Shown: piece by piece, positions 44,431 to 54,044 of the stretch
Position numbering within the stretch: position 1 is the first letter of the stretch
How the letters are laid out: every line of letters starts with the position of its first letter
DNA from: Collimonas sp. OK307
GTDB lineage: Bacteria > Pseudomonadota > Gammaproteobacteria > Burkholderiales > Burkholderiaceae_D
DNA: 64,000 bases
Reading direction: 5' to 3'
Assembly: GCF_900113705.1 (NCBI RefSeq)
Contig: NZ_FOQI01000014.1
Span: 62,001 to 126,000, forward strand
Program-made: the position numbers and the translations under genes
The notes under the pieces: generated by a model
What the model was told of the DNA's origin: nothing
What the model saw: the letters and a program-made list of their open reading frames with translations, nothing else
The model's database searches: none

Positions 44431-45237
44431 ATGAGCCAATACAAGATCGAAGCCGGCACCGGCCAACACATCGGCGACCGCCAGGAACAACAGGACCGCG
44501 CCGCATTGTTTACCGCCCCCAAAGCACCGGGCTACATGATGGCAGTACTTGCCGACGGCATGGGCGGCCGCAGCGGCGGTGCATTAGCTGCCGAACAGGT
44601 GATTTGCACCGCCAAGCAGATATTCGAGGGTTTCTCGCCGCTGATCGACAATGTCGAGGCGATGTTGCACAACATCGCGCTGGAAACCCACACCGTCATC
44701 AAGCTGAGCGGTTTTTCCAACGACAAGGACCCGCATACCACCATGGTGATCCTGGTGCTGTCGCCGGACGGCACGGCAACCTGGGGCCACGTCGGCGATT
44801 CGCGCCTGTATCGTTTCGAGGGGCCTAATTTTGCCGAGCACACCATCGACCATTCGTATGTCGAGAAACTGGTGGCCGAAGGCAAGCTGTCGCGCAACGA
44901 AGCGAAATCGCACAATCTGTCGAACATACTGTTGAATGCGCTCGGCTCCAGCACCGATAGCCCCGCAGTCAGCATCGGCCGTCATACAGGCCTGCAGGCT
45001 GGCGATTCCTTCCTGCTGTGCTCGGATGGTTTGTGGCACTACTTTACGGAAGATGAGCTGGGTGCGGCCATCGCCATGAACAAGCCGCGCGACGCCGCCG
45101 AAATGCTGATCACCAAGACCCGCAAGCGGGCCGAAGGGCACGCCGCGGACAATTGCACCTTTGCGATCGTCAAACTGGTTGCCCTGCCTAAGGAAGCGCA
45201 GAACTACACCGTCAAGAAGATGCGCCGCGCGGTGTAA
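44431..45237 (+). CDS. PP2C-family serine/threonine phosphatase
   Basis: About 268 residues (ATG 44431; ATG 44407 also possible). Metal motifs are RQEQQDRAALF, VLADGMGGRSGG, WGHVGDSRLYRF, LLCSDGLWHYF and HAADNCTFAIVKL, covering the catalytic core of PPM/PP2C phosphatases. No kinase or forkhead-associated gene is beside it, so its partner is unknown. It is divergent from the YdcH-like gene. Confidence 0.9.
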   Translation: MSQYKIEAGTGQHIGDRQEQQDRAALFTAPKAPGYMMAVLADGMGGRSGGALAAEQVICTAKQIFEGFSPLIDNVEAMLHNIALETHTVIKLSGFSNDKDPHTTMVILVLSPDGTATWGHVGDSRLYRFEGPNFAEHTIDHSYVEKLVAEGKLSRNEAKSHNLSNILLNALGSSTDSPAVSIGRHTGLQAGDSFLLCSDGLWHYFTEDELGAAIAMNKPRDAAEMLITKTRKRAEGHAADNCTFAIVKLVALPKEAQNYTVKKMRRAV

Positions 45238-45249
45238 TTCTTGCCTGGC

Positions 45250-46119
45250 TTACGGTGCTGACGCCGGTGCGGTACTGGCCGGCGGCGGTGACGGTTTCGC
45301 CGCAGGTGCCGCCGGAGCCGCAGGCACGACCGGCACACCCGTTTCAGCCGCTTTCTTGTTTGCCAGATCCTTGGCTTTAGCAGCCTTGTTTGCTGCTACC
45401 TCTTTCTGGCGCGCTGCCGAATCCTGTGCCTTTTTCTCAAAAGCGGCAACATTGGCTGCACGTTGCGAGGCTTTGGCCGCCTCATCCTGCTGCGCCTTTT
45501 TTACCTTGGCGTTATGATCCGCCACGCGCTTGTCTGCCTCGCCCAGATGCTTGCGGGTATTGGCGGCCACTTCTTTTTCCTTGGCCGCGCCCTGCTTCAC
45601 CTTGTCGGCGTTGCTCAGTTCTTTTTCTTTTTGATCTTGCGCCTTCTGCGCTGCTTCGGCCGGCTGCCCGGCATTGTGCACTTCCAGCGCCTTGTCGCGT
45701 TCATCGGCGCGGTCCTTGCGCAAAAAGGCGTTGGCGGTGATATCTACCGGACGGATGGTCTTCATCGCCAGGCGACGCTGCTCCTTGGCGGCATCCAGGC
45801 AATGGTTGACGAAGAATTTTGCGTAGCAGGCACGCCGCTGTTCCAGATCGCGCGCCTCGACTTCGGCCTTGGCATTGGCGACATCGGTCAAGGCACGATT
45901 CGAGGTTTCCACCGAATTCAGCGTGTCAAGCGGATAGCGTGCGCTCAGCTCGTCGGCAGGCTCGGCGACCGGCTTCAACGGGACATCTGCGGCTTGCACG
46001 CCAGCGGACAGCGTCAGCAGCAACGCAGCAACGCCCAGCGCGACGGGACGCTGAAGACGCGCCCGCACCTGTGATGACAATGACGACCACGGAGCCAAAC
46101 TCAAAGAAGCAAATTCCAC
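45250..46119 (-). CDS. Exported coiled-coil protein of unknown function
   Basis: A 289-residue protein. A hydrophobic signal sequence (VALGVAALLLTLSAGVQAADV) comes after a 24-residue N-terminal extension. A domain with two cysteines (QRRACYAKFFVNHCLDAAKEQRR) follows, then a long Ala/Lys/Gln coiled coil (about 140-255) and a Pro/Ala tail. The CYAKFFVNHCLDAAK motif recurs in betaproteobacterial exported proteins. It may be periplasmic or envelope-attached. The function is unknown. It is 81 bp downstream of zapE in the same direction. Confidence 0.7.
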   Translation of the reverse strand: MEFASLSLAPWSSLSSQVRARLQRPVALGVAALLLTLSAGVQAADVPLKPVAEPADELSARYPLDTLNSVETSNRALTDVANAKAEVEARDLEQRRACYAKFFVNHCLDAAKEQRRLAMKTIRPVDITANAFLRKDRADERDKALEVHNAGQPAEAAQKAQDQKEKELSNADKVKQGAAKEKEVAANTRKHLGEADKRVADHNAKVKKAQQDEAAKASQRAANVAAFEKKAQDSAARQKEVAANKAAKAKDLANKKAAETGVPVVPAAPAAPAAKPSPPPASTAPASAP

Positions 46120-46200
46120 GTAAACCTGTCCATTTCTATACGTTATTTTTTAAACACCGCCGTTGTTCGCTCTCAACTCCGCTCTCAACTCACGCGCCGC

Positions 46201-47298
46201 TCAGACTATCGAGTCGGCCTCCGAGCGTCGTTCGCTATCCATGTACTCGCGCGACTGCATTTCCATGATACGCGATACGGTACGGTGAAACTCGTTGGCC
46301 AGCATGCCTTGCGTGTACAGCTCTTCGGGCGCCACAGCTGCCGACATGATCAACTTGATCTTGTGATCATAGAACACATCGATCAGCCAGGTAAACCGGC
46401 GTGCCTCTGACGACATCGCTGCCGACATTTGCGGAATACCGGACAATATCACCGTATGGAAGCGGCTGGCAATTTCCAGGTAATCGTTTTGCGAGCGCGG
46501 ACCGCCGCACAAGGTATTGAAATCGAACCAGATCACGCCGCCGGCACGGCGCAAGGCCTTGATTTTACGTGCTTCGATATCGACGATAGGATCTTCGTCG
46601 GCAGTCTCGGCAACTCCGGCAAAGGCATGCCGCAAGGCGCGATCGGTGTCGGCGTTGAGCGGCGCATGGTAACTATCCACCTGCTCCAGGGCGCGCTTGC
46701 GGTAATCGATGCCGGCATCGATATTCATCACATCCAGGTTATCTTGCAATAACTTGATGGTCGGCAGCATGCGATCTCGATGCAAACCGTCCGGATATAG
46801 CGTGCCGGGCTCGTAATTCGAGGTCATGACAAACGACACGCCGTTATCGAACAAGGCTTTCAGCAGGTTATAGAGGATCATGGCGTCGGCGATATCGGAG
46901 ACGTGAAACTCGTCAAAACAGATCAGCCGATACTTCTTGGCGACCCGCTTTGCCACTTCATCGAGCGGATCGGCAACGCCCTTGAGTTCATCCAGCTGCC
47001 GATGCACCGCCCGCATGAATTCGTGGAAATGCAGGCGGGTTTTACGCACCACCGGCACCACCGAATAAAAGCTGTCCATCAAAAACGATTTCCCGCGCCC
47101 GACCCCGCCCCACATATACACGCCGCGCGGCACGTCAGGCCGGTTGATCAGGCGTTTGAAGGAGTTGGAGCGCTGCGCCTTGTAGTCGACCCATTCATCA
47201 TAAGACTGTTGCAGGCGATCGACTGCGCGCCGTTGTGCGTCATCGGCCTGGAAACCCCTTTGCGTCAGTGCCTGTTCATAAAACTCTAAGACGTTCAT
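46201..47298 (-). CDS. zapE: Cell division ATPase ZapE (AFG1-like)
   Basis: A 365-residue AFG1-family AAA+ ATPase. Walker A WGGVGRGKSFLMD near 64-72, Walker B YRLICFDEFHVSDIADAMIL, and sensor region FVMTSNYEPGTLYPDGLHRDRMLP. ZapE binds FtsZ at constriction under stress in E. coli. In this order of Burkholderiales it sits directly after the odh (suc/lpd) genes, as here, with one lipoprotein gene between. Confidence 0.95.
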   Translation of the reverse strand: MNVLEFYEQALTQRGFQADDAQRRAVDRLQQSYDEWVDYKAQRSNSFKRLINRPDVPRGVYMWGGVGRGKSFLMDSFYSVVPVVRKTRLHFHEFMRAVHRQLDELKGVADPLDEVAKRVAKKYRLICFDEFHVSDIADAMILYNLLKALFDNGVSFVMTSNYEPGTLYPDGLHRDRMLPTIKLLQDNLDVMNIDAGIDYRKRALEQVDSYHAPLNADTDRALRHAFAGVAETADEDPIVDIEARKIKALRRAGGVIWFDFNTLCGGPRSQNDYLEIASRFHTVILSGIPQMSAAMSSEARRFTWLIDVFYDHKIKLIMSAAVAPEELYTQGMLANEFHRTVSRIMEMQSREYMDSERRSEADSIV

Positions 47299-47410
47299 TG
47301 TGTTTTCAATTCTTGATGAAAAGCTAAAACCGGCTTGCCGACCTTATTGGTTGACAAAAAAATAATCGTGCTCATTAGGAAAATTGCAAAATAAGCAATC
47401 CGCCAAAAAT

Positions 47411-47436
47411 AAAAATGGGCGAGCCTCAGCTCACCC
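47411..47436 (-). terminator. Terminator after the lipoprotein gene
   Basis: Minus strand GGGTGAGC-TGAG-GCTCGCCC (47417-47436, one mispair) is followed by ATTTTTATTTTT. It lies 51 bp after the lipoprotein stop and closes the odh gene run before zapE. Confidence 0.8.
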
Positions 47437-47486
47437 ACTTCAATCCAGGCAACCGCCCTGACAACAGCGTGACAACGCCCCTGCAA

Positions 47487-47903
47487 CTATGACCGCCCCA
47501 TCTCTACCAGCACGCGGCTAGGATAAGCCTTCTCCTTGCCGCCGAAAGTCAACGGCAGGTTAGCCCCCAAACCGAGACCGATCGCTCCGATGCCGCCACT
47601 GCCGCCGGTAGCGCCAATGCCGACACTAGGAGAATTCAACCCGGGCGGCGCCCGATACACCACTTCCGAGGTGCGATAGCCTGGCTTGTCGCAAACCACA
47701 TGCAGGTCGCCGTCGGTTTCAACAATCAGGACATCGCCGGGCGTAACCACATTCCAGCGGCTGCTGTCGGTTTTCACCACGCAGCGCGCGCCTTCCAGTT
47801 GCTGGCTGTCGGAGGTAGCCTCGATCACCACACGTCCGTTATCCGACGCTGTAGTCGCGCAACCGGACAGCGCAACGCCTAACAAAACGATCAGATAACG
47901 CAT
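47487..47903 (-). CDS. Small lipoprotein of unknown function
   Basis: A 138-residue protein with lipobox LSGC (Cys15). An N-terminal beta domain (VVIEATSDSQQLEGARCVVKTDSSRWNVVTPGDVLI...CDKPGYRTSEVVY) is followed by a Gly-rich segment (VGIGATGGSGGIGAIGLGLGA). The start lies 12 bp after lpdA. This small lipoprotein may be a passenger in the lpdA transcript. Confidence 0.75.
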   Translation of the reverse strand: MRYLIVLLGVALSGCATTASDNGRVVIEATSDSQQLEGARCVVKTDSSRWNVVTPGDVLIVETDGDLHVVCDKPGYRTSEVVYRAPPGLNSPSVGIGATGGSGGIGAIGLGLGANLPLTFGGKEKAYPSRVLVEMGRS

Positions 47904-47914
47904 GTGCTTCTCCC

Positions 47915-49342
47915 TTAGAAATTCAGGGACCGTTTGTCGACTGCCAGCGCCGCTTCCTTGGTCGCTTCCGACAAGGATGGGTGCGCGTGACAGATGCGGG
48001 CGATATCTTCTGCTGATGCGCGGAATTCCATCGCCACCACGGCTTCTGAAATCAATTCTGATGCCATTGGCCCAACAATGTGAACGCCCAGGATTTCGTC
48101 AGTCTTGGCATCCGCCAGGAATTTGACCATACCTGAGGTATCCCCCAAAGCGCGTGCCCGCCCATTCGCCAGGAACGGGAACGTACCAGCCTTATATGCT
48201 ACTCCATCTGCCTTCAGTTGTTGTTCTGTCTTGCCAACCCAGGCGATTTCCGGCGATGTATAGATCACCCACGGAATCGTATTGAAGTTAACGTGACCAT
48301 GCTGTCCGGCAATACGCTCGGCCACTGCCACGCCTTCTTCCTCCGCTTTGTGCGCCAGCATCGGGCCGCGCACCACGTCACCAACCGCCCAGACGTTCGG
48401 CAAGTTAGTCTTGCAATCGCCGTCGACCGCGATAAAACCGCGCTCGTCCAGCTGCAAGCCAACGCCTTCGGCATTCAGGCCGATGGTGTTTGGCGTCCGG
48501 CCTATCGATACGATCAGTTTGTCGTACACCGCTTTTTGTGCCGCGCCGGTGGCATCGACATATTCTACTGTGACATCATTCTTGCCAGCCGTAATGGCGC
48601 CGATCGTGACGCCCAGGCTGACCTTCAAGCCTTGCTTGGTGAAAAGTTTGGCGGCTTCCTTGGCGATCTGCTCGTCCACTGCCCCCAGGAAAGTCGGCAA
48701 TGCTTCCAGTACGCTGACATCCGAGCCCAGGCGGCGCCAGACGCTGCCCATTTCGAGGCCGATAACACCGGCACCGATTACCCCTAGTTTAGCCGGAACC
48801 GCGTCAATTGCCAGTGCGCCGGTGTTCGACAGAATCAGTTTTTCATCGAACGGCGTGCCCGGTAATGCACGGGCGTTGGAACCGGTAGCCACGATGATGT
48901 GCTTGGCTGTGATGGTTTCTTCGGTAGTGCCGGCGACCTTGATTTCATAAGCATTGGCATCGCCCTTGACGAACGAACCGCGGCCGTGGAAAAAGGTAAC
49001 CTTATTCTTCTTGAACAGGTACAAGATACCTTCGTTGTTTTGCTTGACGACATTATCCTTGCGCGCCAGCATCTGCCCCAGGTTCAGTCCCAGGCCCTTG
49101 ACTTCGATACCGTGGTCCGCGAATGCATGGCCGGCATGCTCGTAATGCTCAGACGATTGCAACAACGCTTTGGATGGAATGCAACCGACGTTGGTGCAAG
49201 TGCCGCCCGGCGCAGGACCGTTCTTGGCATTTTTCCATTCATCAATACATGCAGTATTGAAACCCAGTTGCGCGGCGCGAATTGCTGCAATATAACCGCC
49301 AGGACCGCCACCGATCACGACGACATCAAATTGTTTGCTCAT
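47915..49342 (-). CDS. lpdA: Dihydrolipoyl dehydrogenase LpdA (E3 of 2-oxoglutarate dehydrogenase)
   Basis: A 475-residue flavoprotein disulfide reductase. FAD motif [13 protein letters not shown], redox-active Cys49/Cys54 in [16 protein letters not shown] motif [20 protein letters not shown], and catalytic His/Glu in [19 protein letters not shown] 49342 has SD AAGGATGGAA. It is the third gene after sucA and sucB, so this is the E3 dedicated to the 2-oxoglutarate complex. Confidence 0.97.
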   Translation of the reverse strand: MSKQFDVVVIGGGPGGYIAAIRAAQLGFNTACIDEWKNAKNGPAPGGTCTNVGCIPSKALLQSSEHYEHAGHAFADHGIEVKGLGLNLGQMLARKDNVVKQNNEGILYLFKKNKVTFFHGRGSFVKGDANAYEIKVAGTTEETITAKHIIVATGSNARALPGTPFDEKLILSNTGALAIDAVPAKLGVIGAGVIGLEMGSVWRRLGSDVSVLEALPTFLGAVDEQIAKEAAKLFTKQGLKVSLGVTIGAITAGKNDVTVEYVDATGAAQKAVYDKLIVSIGRTPNTIGLNAEGVGLQLDERGFIAVDGDCKTNLPNVWAVGDVVRGPMLAHKAEEEGVAVAERIAGQHGHVNFNTIPWVIYTSPEIAWVGKTEQQLKADGVAYKAGTFPFLANGRARALGDTSGMVKFLADAKTDEILGVHIVGPMASELISEAVVAMEFRASAEDIARICHAHPSLSEATKEAALAVDKRSLNF

Positions 49343-49459
49343 TTCCATCCTTCGAGTTGTTGCCTTGCGGGTCGCTTGCCATTCATTGGCAACTCATTGC
49401 CAACGCATGCAGCCGGCCACGCCAAGGCTCTCATCATTTACATAGCCACCTAAACGATA

Positions 49460-49503
49460 CGCCCTGCTCCATTTTCCTTACGAGAAAAACAGGAGTCAGG
49501 GCG
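49460..49503 (-). other. Stem-loop in the sucB-lpdA gap
   Basis: CGCCCTG-CTCC and GGAG-T-CAGGGCG form an 11-bp stem with one bulge around a 21-nt loop in the 184-bp gap. It might limit read-through or stabilise mRNA. Confidence 0.4.
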
Positions 49504-49526
49504 CGTCGCCTAGCGAGATTTAAAGC

Positions 49527-50792
49527 TTACAGGTCCAGCAACAGGCGAGCCGGATCTTCCAGCGCTTCCTTCATTGCTACCAGCGCCAGCACTGCTTCAC
49601 GACCGTCAATGATACGGTGATCGTAAGACATCGCCAGATAGTTCATCGGACGCACCACGATCTGGCCGTTTTCGACAACTGCACGGTCCTTGGTCGCATG
49701 CACGCCCAGGATCGCCGATTGTGGCGGGTTGATGATCGGTGTCGACAGCATCGAACCGAAAGTACCACCGTTGGAGATCGAGAATGTACCGCCGGTCAGG
49801 TCGTCCAGCGTCAGCTTGCCGTCCTTGGCCTTGGCGCCGAATTCGCCGATTTTCTTTTCGATGTCGGCGATCGACATTTGATCAGCATCGCGCAACACCG
49901 GCACTACCAGGCCGCGTGGCGAACCAACTGCGATACCGATATCGAAATAACCGTGGTACACGATGTCGTTGCCATCTACCGAGGCATTGACGATCGGGTA
50001 TTTTTTCAGTGCCGCAACCGCAGCCTTGACGAAGAACGACATGAAGCCGAGCTTGACGCCGTGCTCTTTTTCAAACTTGTCTTTGTACTTGGTGCGCAGG
50101 TCCATGACTGGCTGCATATTGACTTCATTGAATGTCGTCAAGATAGCGTTAGTCGATTGCGATTGCACCAGACGCTCGGCGATACGTGCGCGCAGGCGGC
50201 TCATCGGCACGCGCTCTTCCGGACGCTGGTCCAGCTGGGCCTTGGTCGGCGCAACAATTTGCTGCAGTGCCGGCTTGACTGCTACTGCCGCCAGAGGTGC
50301 GGGTGCTGGTGTCGCTGGCTTGTTAGCCAGTGCGCCCAGAACGTCGCCCTTGGTGACGCGGCCGTCTTTACCGCTACCGTCGACTTGACCCGCCGACAGA
50401 TTGTTTTCTGCCAGCAGTTTTGCGGCGGCAGGCATGGCGATGCCGGCTGCCGACTTCGATTGCAATTCAGGTGCGGCGATTGGCGTTGGCGCATTGCCGC
50501 TTTGTGGCACTGCCACGGCAGCTACTTCCATCGGGCTGACTTTAGCGGAAGCATCGGTGTCGATCACAGCGATGATTTCATCGGCAACCACGGTGCTGCC
50601 GTCGCCTTTGATCAGCTGGACGATCACGCCGTCGGCCGGGGCCGGCAGCTCAAGCACAACTTTATCTGTCTCGATATCAATCAGGTTTTCGTCGCGCTTG
50701 ACAGCGTCGCCGATTTTTTTATGCCAGGTCAACAAGGTCGCTTCAGCGACGGATTCCGACAATTGCGGAACTTTTACTTCTAGAAGTGCCAT
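49527..50792 (-). CDS. sucB: Dihydrolipoyllysine succinyltransferase SucB (E2 of 2-oxoglutarate dehydrogenase)
   Basis: A 421-residue protein. One lipoyl domain (1-77) with lipoylated Lys44 in [11 protein letters not shown], an Ala/Pro linker, an E3-binding peripheral subunit domain (about 120-155, [16 protein letters not shown]), and the catalytic domain with His/Asp in [13 protein letters not shown]. 57 bp downstream of sucA. Confidence 0.97.
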   Translation of the reverse strand: MALLEVKVPQLSESVAEATLLTWHKKIGDAVKRDENLIDIETDKVVLELPAPADGVIVQLIKGDGSTVVADEIIAVIDTDASAKVSPMEVAAVAVPQSGNAPTPIAAPELQSKSAAGIAMPAAAKLLAENNLSAGQVDGSGKDGRVTKGDVLGALANKPATPAPAPLAAVAVKPALQQIVAPTKAQLDQRPEERVPMSRLRARIAERLVQSQSTNAILTTFNEVNMQPVMDLRTKYKDKFEKEHGVKLGFMSFFVKAAVAALKKYPIVNASVDGNDIVYHGYFDIGIAVGSPRGLVVPVLRDADQMSIADIEKKIGEFGAKAKDGKLTLDDLTGGTFSISNGGTFGSMLSTPIINPPQSAILGVHATKDRAVVENGQIVVRPMNYLAMSYDHRIIDGREAVLALVAMKEALEDPARLLLDL

Positions 50793-50848
50793 TTAATTCT
50801 CCGTAAGATGGTGCGTCGGGCAGGTCTCCTGACCTGCCCTGGCGTCAA

Positions 50849-53704
50849 TTATTTTGTAAGAACAAAGCCTTTAAGCTTGGAAAATGCCGTGTCCAGCAAT
50901 GCTTTCTGCTGCGCATAGTGCTTGTCGTAGTAACCGACAGCTGGCGATGCGCTGGCTGGACGGCCTGCGTAGGCAAGCTTCTGGCCATCTTCCAGGTTCT
51001 CAAAAATGTTGTGCTGAATCTGCAGCCATGCGCCTTGATTCTGCGGCTCGTCCTGTGTCCATACCAGTTCGTTGAAGTTAGGGAACTGCTTCAACTCGGC
51101 AGCGAATGCCTTGTGCGGGAATGGATACAGTTGTTCCAGACGGATAATTGCCACGTCAGTCTGACCGCGTTCTTTACGTGCGTTAACCAGATCGTAGTAA
51201 ACCTTGCCCGAGCAAGCGACGATGCGCTTGACCTTCTTAGGATCGATCTTGTCATCGACTTCGCCGATCACAGTCTGGAAGCTGCCCTTGCTGAAATCGG
51301 ACAACGGCGAACCGGCATCCTTGTTACGCAACAGCGACTTCGGTGTCATGATTACCAGCGGCTTGCGGAACAAGCGGATCATCTGGCGGCGCAGCAGATG
51401 GAAAATCTGCGCTGCGGTAGTCGGTTGCACCACTTGCATGTTGTTGTCTGCGCACAGTTGCAGATAACGTTCCAGGCGTGCCGACGAGTGTTCCGGGCCT
51501 TGGCCTTCATAACCGTGCGGCAGCATCATGACCAGGCCGGAAGCACGACCCCACTTCACTTCGCCGGAGCTGATGAACTGGTCGATCACGACTTGCGCGC
51601 CGTTGGCGAAATCGCCGAACTGGGCTTCCCAGATGGTCAGCGTGTTTGGCTCTGCAGTGGAATAACCGTATTCGAAACCGAGTACAGCTTCTTCCGACAA
51701 GACCGAGTCGATCACCTTGAACGGCGCTTGCTGGTCAGAGATGTTTTGCAGCGGAATATAGCTGCCGGCATCCCAACGCTCACGGTTTTGATCGTGCAAT
51801 ACAGCGTGGCGATGGACGAACGTACCGCGGCCTGCGTCTTGGCCGGTCAGGCGAATCGCATAACCCGACGATACCAGCGATGCGTAGGCCAGATGCTCGC
51901 CCATGCCCCAGTCGAGGTTGAGTTCGCCACGGCCCATGGCGGCGCGGTCGTTCAATACTTTTTCGACCAGCGCGTGGACCTTGAAGTTTTCCGGCACGGT
52001 GGTGATGCGTGTTGCCAGGCGTTTCAGTTCCGTGACAGGCACTGCTGTGTCGGCGGCGTCGGTCCACTTGCGGTTCAGGAACGGCAGCCAGTCGACCGCG
52101 TATTTGCTCTTGAAATTGGTGATGACCGGATCGACAGTGTGCTTGCCGGCATCCATCGCATCGCGGAACGCCTTGACCATGGCGTCGCCGGTGTCGGCGT
52201 CGATAGTGCCTTGCGCCGCCAGTTTATCCGCGTACAGCTTGCGGGTGCCTGGATGCTGGCCGATCTTCTTGTACATCAGCGGCTGCGTCAGCGCTGGCGT
52301 ATCTTGCTCGTTGTGGCCCAGTTTGCGGAAGCAGATGATATCGACCACGATATCCTTCTTGAACTCGATACGGTAATCGAGCGCGATCTGGGTAGCGAAC
52401 ACGACCGCTTCAGGATCGTCGCCGTTGACGTGCAGAACCGGCGCTTCGATCATCTTGACGACGTCCGAGCAATACAGGGTGGAACGGGAATCGCGCGGAT
52501 CGGAAGTGGTGAAACCGATCTGGTTGTTGATCACGATATGCACGGTGCCGCCAGTGCCGTAACCACGCGTTTGCGCCAGGTTCAAGGTTTCCATCACTAC
52601 GCCCTGGCCGGCAAATGCAGCATCGCCGTGGACCAGGATCGGCAGCACTTGCGAGCCGTCGATGTCGCCGCGGCGTTCCATACGCGCCTTGACCGAACCT
52701 TCAACCACAGGGTTGACGATTTCCAGATGCGATGGATTGAATGCCAGCGACAGATGCACCGGGCCGCCCGGGCTGGTGATGTCGGAAGAGAAGCCTTGGT
52801 GATACTTGACGTCGCCTGCCGGCAGGTCGTCGGCATGCTTGCCTTCGAATTCTGCAAACAGTTCTTGCGGCATCTTGCCCAAGGTATTGACCAGCACGTT
52901 CAGACGGCCGCGGTGGGCCATGCCGATAACGATTTCCTGGACACCCTTGGCGCCGGCGCGCTGGATCGTTTCGTCCAGCGACACGATGAAGCTTTCGCCG
53001 CCTTCCAGCGAGAAACGCTTTTGTCCGACATAACGTGTATGCAGGTAGCGCTCCAGTCCTTCAGCCGCGGTCAGGCGGTCGAGGATGTGCTTTTTCTTTT
53101 CTGCAGTGAATACCGGCGCCGAACGTGTCGACTCCAGACGCTCCTGCATCCAGCGCTTTTCGGTCGGATCGCTGATGTACATGTACTCGGTACCGATCGA
53201 ACGGCAATACGTATCGCGCAGCGAATTCAGCAGGTCGCGCAGCGTAGCCGTTTCAGTGCCGAAGTAGGTGTTGCTGATGTTGAACACGATGTCCATGTCG
53301 GCATCGGTGAAACCGTAGAAGCTTGGTTCCAGTTCAGGCAATACGGAACGTTCCTGGCGTTGCAGCGGATCCAGGTTGGCCCAGCGCGAACCCAGGTAAC
53401 GGTAGGCAGCGATAAGTTGCGTTGCAGCAACACGCTTGCGTCCCATTTCAGCATCGGCAGAAGCGGAGATAGTGCGGATCGGACCGTGTTTGGCGCGCTC
53501 GGCAAACGAGGCGATGACGGAGGCGTGGCCTACGTCAGGCTTATCGGAGCCGTCGACGGCAGGCACGTGTTGCATAGCGTCAAAATATGCACGCCAGTTA
53601 TCGGCAACTGAACCGGGATTGTCGAGGTAAGACTCGTACAGCTCTTCAATGTACGGTGCATTACCTCCGAAGAGATAAGAATTAGAGCGGTATTGTTGCA
53701 TCAT
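50849..53704 (-). CDS. sucA: 2-oxoglutarate dehydrogenase E1 SucA
   Basis: A 951-residue thiamin diphosphate enzyme, decarboxylating E1. N-terminal MMQQYRSNSYLFGGNAPYIEELY; HRGRLNVLVNTLGK and HGDAAFAGQGVV; ThDP motif VHIVINNQIGFTTSDPRD; C-terminal LPHGYEGQGPEHSSARLERYLQL. ATG 53704 is preferred to GTG 53713, because the SD GAAAGG lies 8 nt before ATG 53704 but touches the GTG. It begins the sucA-sucB-lpdA operon. Confidence 0.97.
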   Translation of the reverse strand: MMQQYRSNSYLFGGNAPYIEELYESYLDNPGSVADNWRAYFDAMQHVPAVDGSDKPDVGHASVIASFAERAKHGPIRTISASADAEMGRKRVAATQLIAAYRYLGSRWANLDPLQRQERSVLPELEPSFYGFTDADMDIVFNISNTYFGTETATLRDLLNSLRDTYCRSIGTEYMYISDPTEKRWMQERLESTRSAPVFTAEKKKHILDRLTAAEGLERYLHTRYVGQKRFSLEGGESFIVSLDETIQRAGAKGVQEIVIGMAHRGRLNVLVNTLGKMPQELFAEFEGKHADDLPAGDVKYHQGFSSDITSPGGPVHLSLAFNPSHLEIVNPVVEGSVKARMERRGDIDGSQVLPILVHGDAAFAGQGVVMETLNLAQTRGYGTGGTVHIVINNQIGFTTSDPRDSRSTLYCSDVVKMIEAPVLHVNGDDPEAVVFATQIALDYRIEFKKDIVVDIICFRKLGHNEQDTPALTQPLMYKKIGQHPGTRKLYADKLAAQGTIDADTGDAMVKAFRDAMDAGKHTVDPVITNFKSKYAVDWLPFLNRKWTDAADTAVPVTELKRLATRITTVPENFKVHALVEKVLNDRAAMGRGELNLDWGMGEHLAYASLVSSGYAIRLTGQDAGRGTFVHRHAVLHDQNRERWDAGSYIPLQNISDQQAPFKVIDSVLSEEAVLGFEYGYSTAEPNTLTIWEAQFGDFANGAQVVIDQFISSGEVKWGRASGLVMMLPHGYEGQGPEHSSARLERYLQLCADNNMQVVQPTTAAQIFHLLRRQMIRLFRKPLVIMTPKSLLRNKDAGSPLSDFSKGSFQTVIGEVDDKIDPKKVKRIVACSGKVYYDLVNARKERGQTDVAIIRLEQLYPFPHKAFAAELKQFPNFNELVWTQDEPQNQGAWLQIQHNIFENLEDGQKLAYAGRPASASPAVGYYDKHYAQQKALLDTAFSKLKGFVLTK

Positions 53705-53973
53705 CTTGCTCACCTTTCTTCGCGTTTCGCGAGATTAGCGGGTTAACATAACCTTCCGCGACACGGCCTGACCGGTTAGCGGATTGCACATCAAGTTGTG
53801 GGGAAGGGCTCTATTACTGTGTTCTTTACTGCAAATTCAATTCGGGTACTACGGTACTTCTTTGCGCCTGCCCTTCAAAACATGCTCATCGCATGCCTCA
53901 TTGCATACACTCACTACGCTGTGACCATATAAATCGGCACAGAATAGGAGCATAGCATAACCTGCAGAAATGC
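53705..53973 (-). other. sucA leader region with small hairpins
   Basis: Upstream of sucA on the minus strand, TCGCG-AAA-CGCGA (53720-53732) lies just before the SD and GGTTA-TGT-TAACC (53741-53753) 8 bp further up. A conserved sucA RNA motif is known from Burkholderiales sucA leaders; whether this leader matches that motif was not tested. No protein gene was seen in the 269 bp. Confidence 0.45.
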
Positions 53974-54001
53974 AAACAGCGAATCCGTGGATTCGCTGTT
54001 T
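53974..54001 (-). terminator. gltA terminator, bidirectional
   Basis: AAACAGCGAATC-CGTG-GATTCGCTGTTT, 43 bp after the gltA stop at 54045. The stem is perfect, with the T-run TTTTTGTG on the plus side; on the minus side it ends GTTTGC. Confidence 0.75.
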
Positions 54002-54044
54002 TTGTGTTGCTATTACCTATTTCCGACTCACGCCAGCCTTACCT

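Noticed and set aside
50918-53611. 897-residue plus-strand frame opposite sucA
   Set aside because: Antisense shadow of a GC-rich gene with unmistakable E1 motifs on the other strand; no SD and no recognisable domain.
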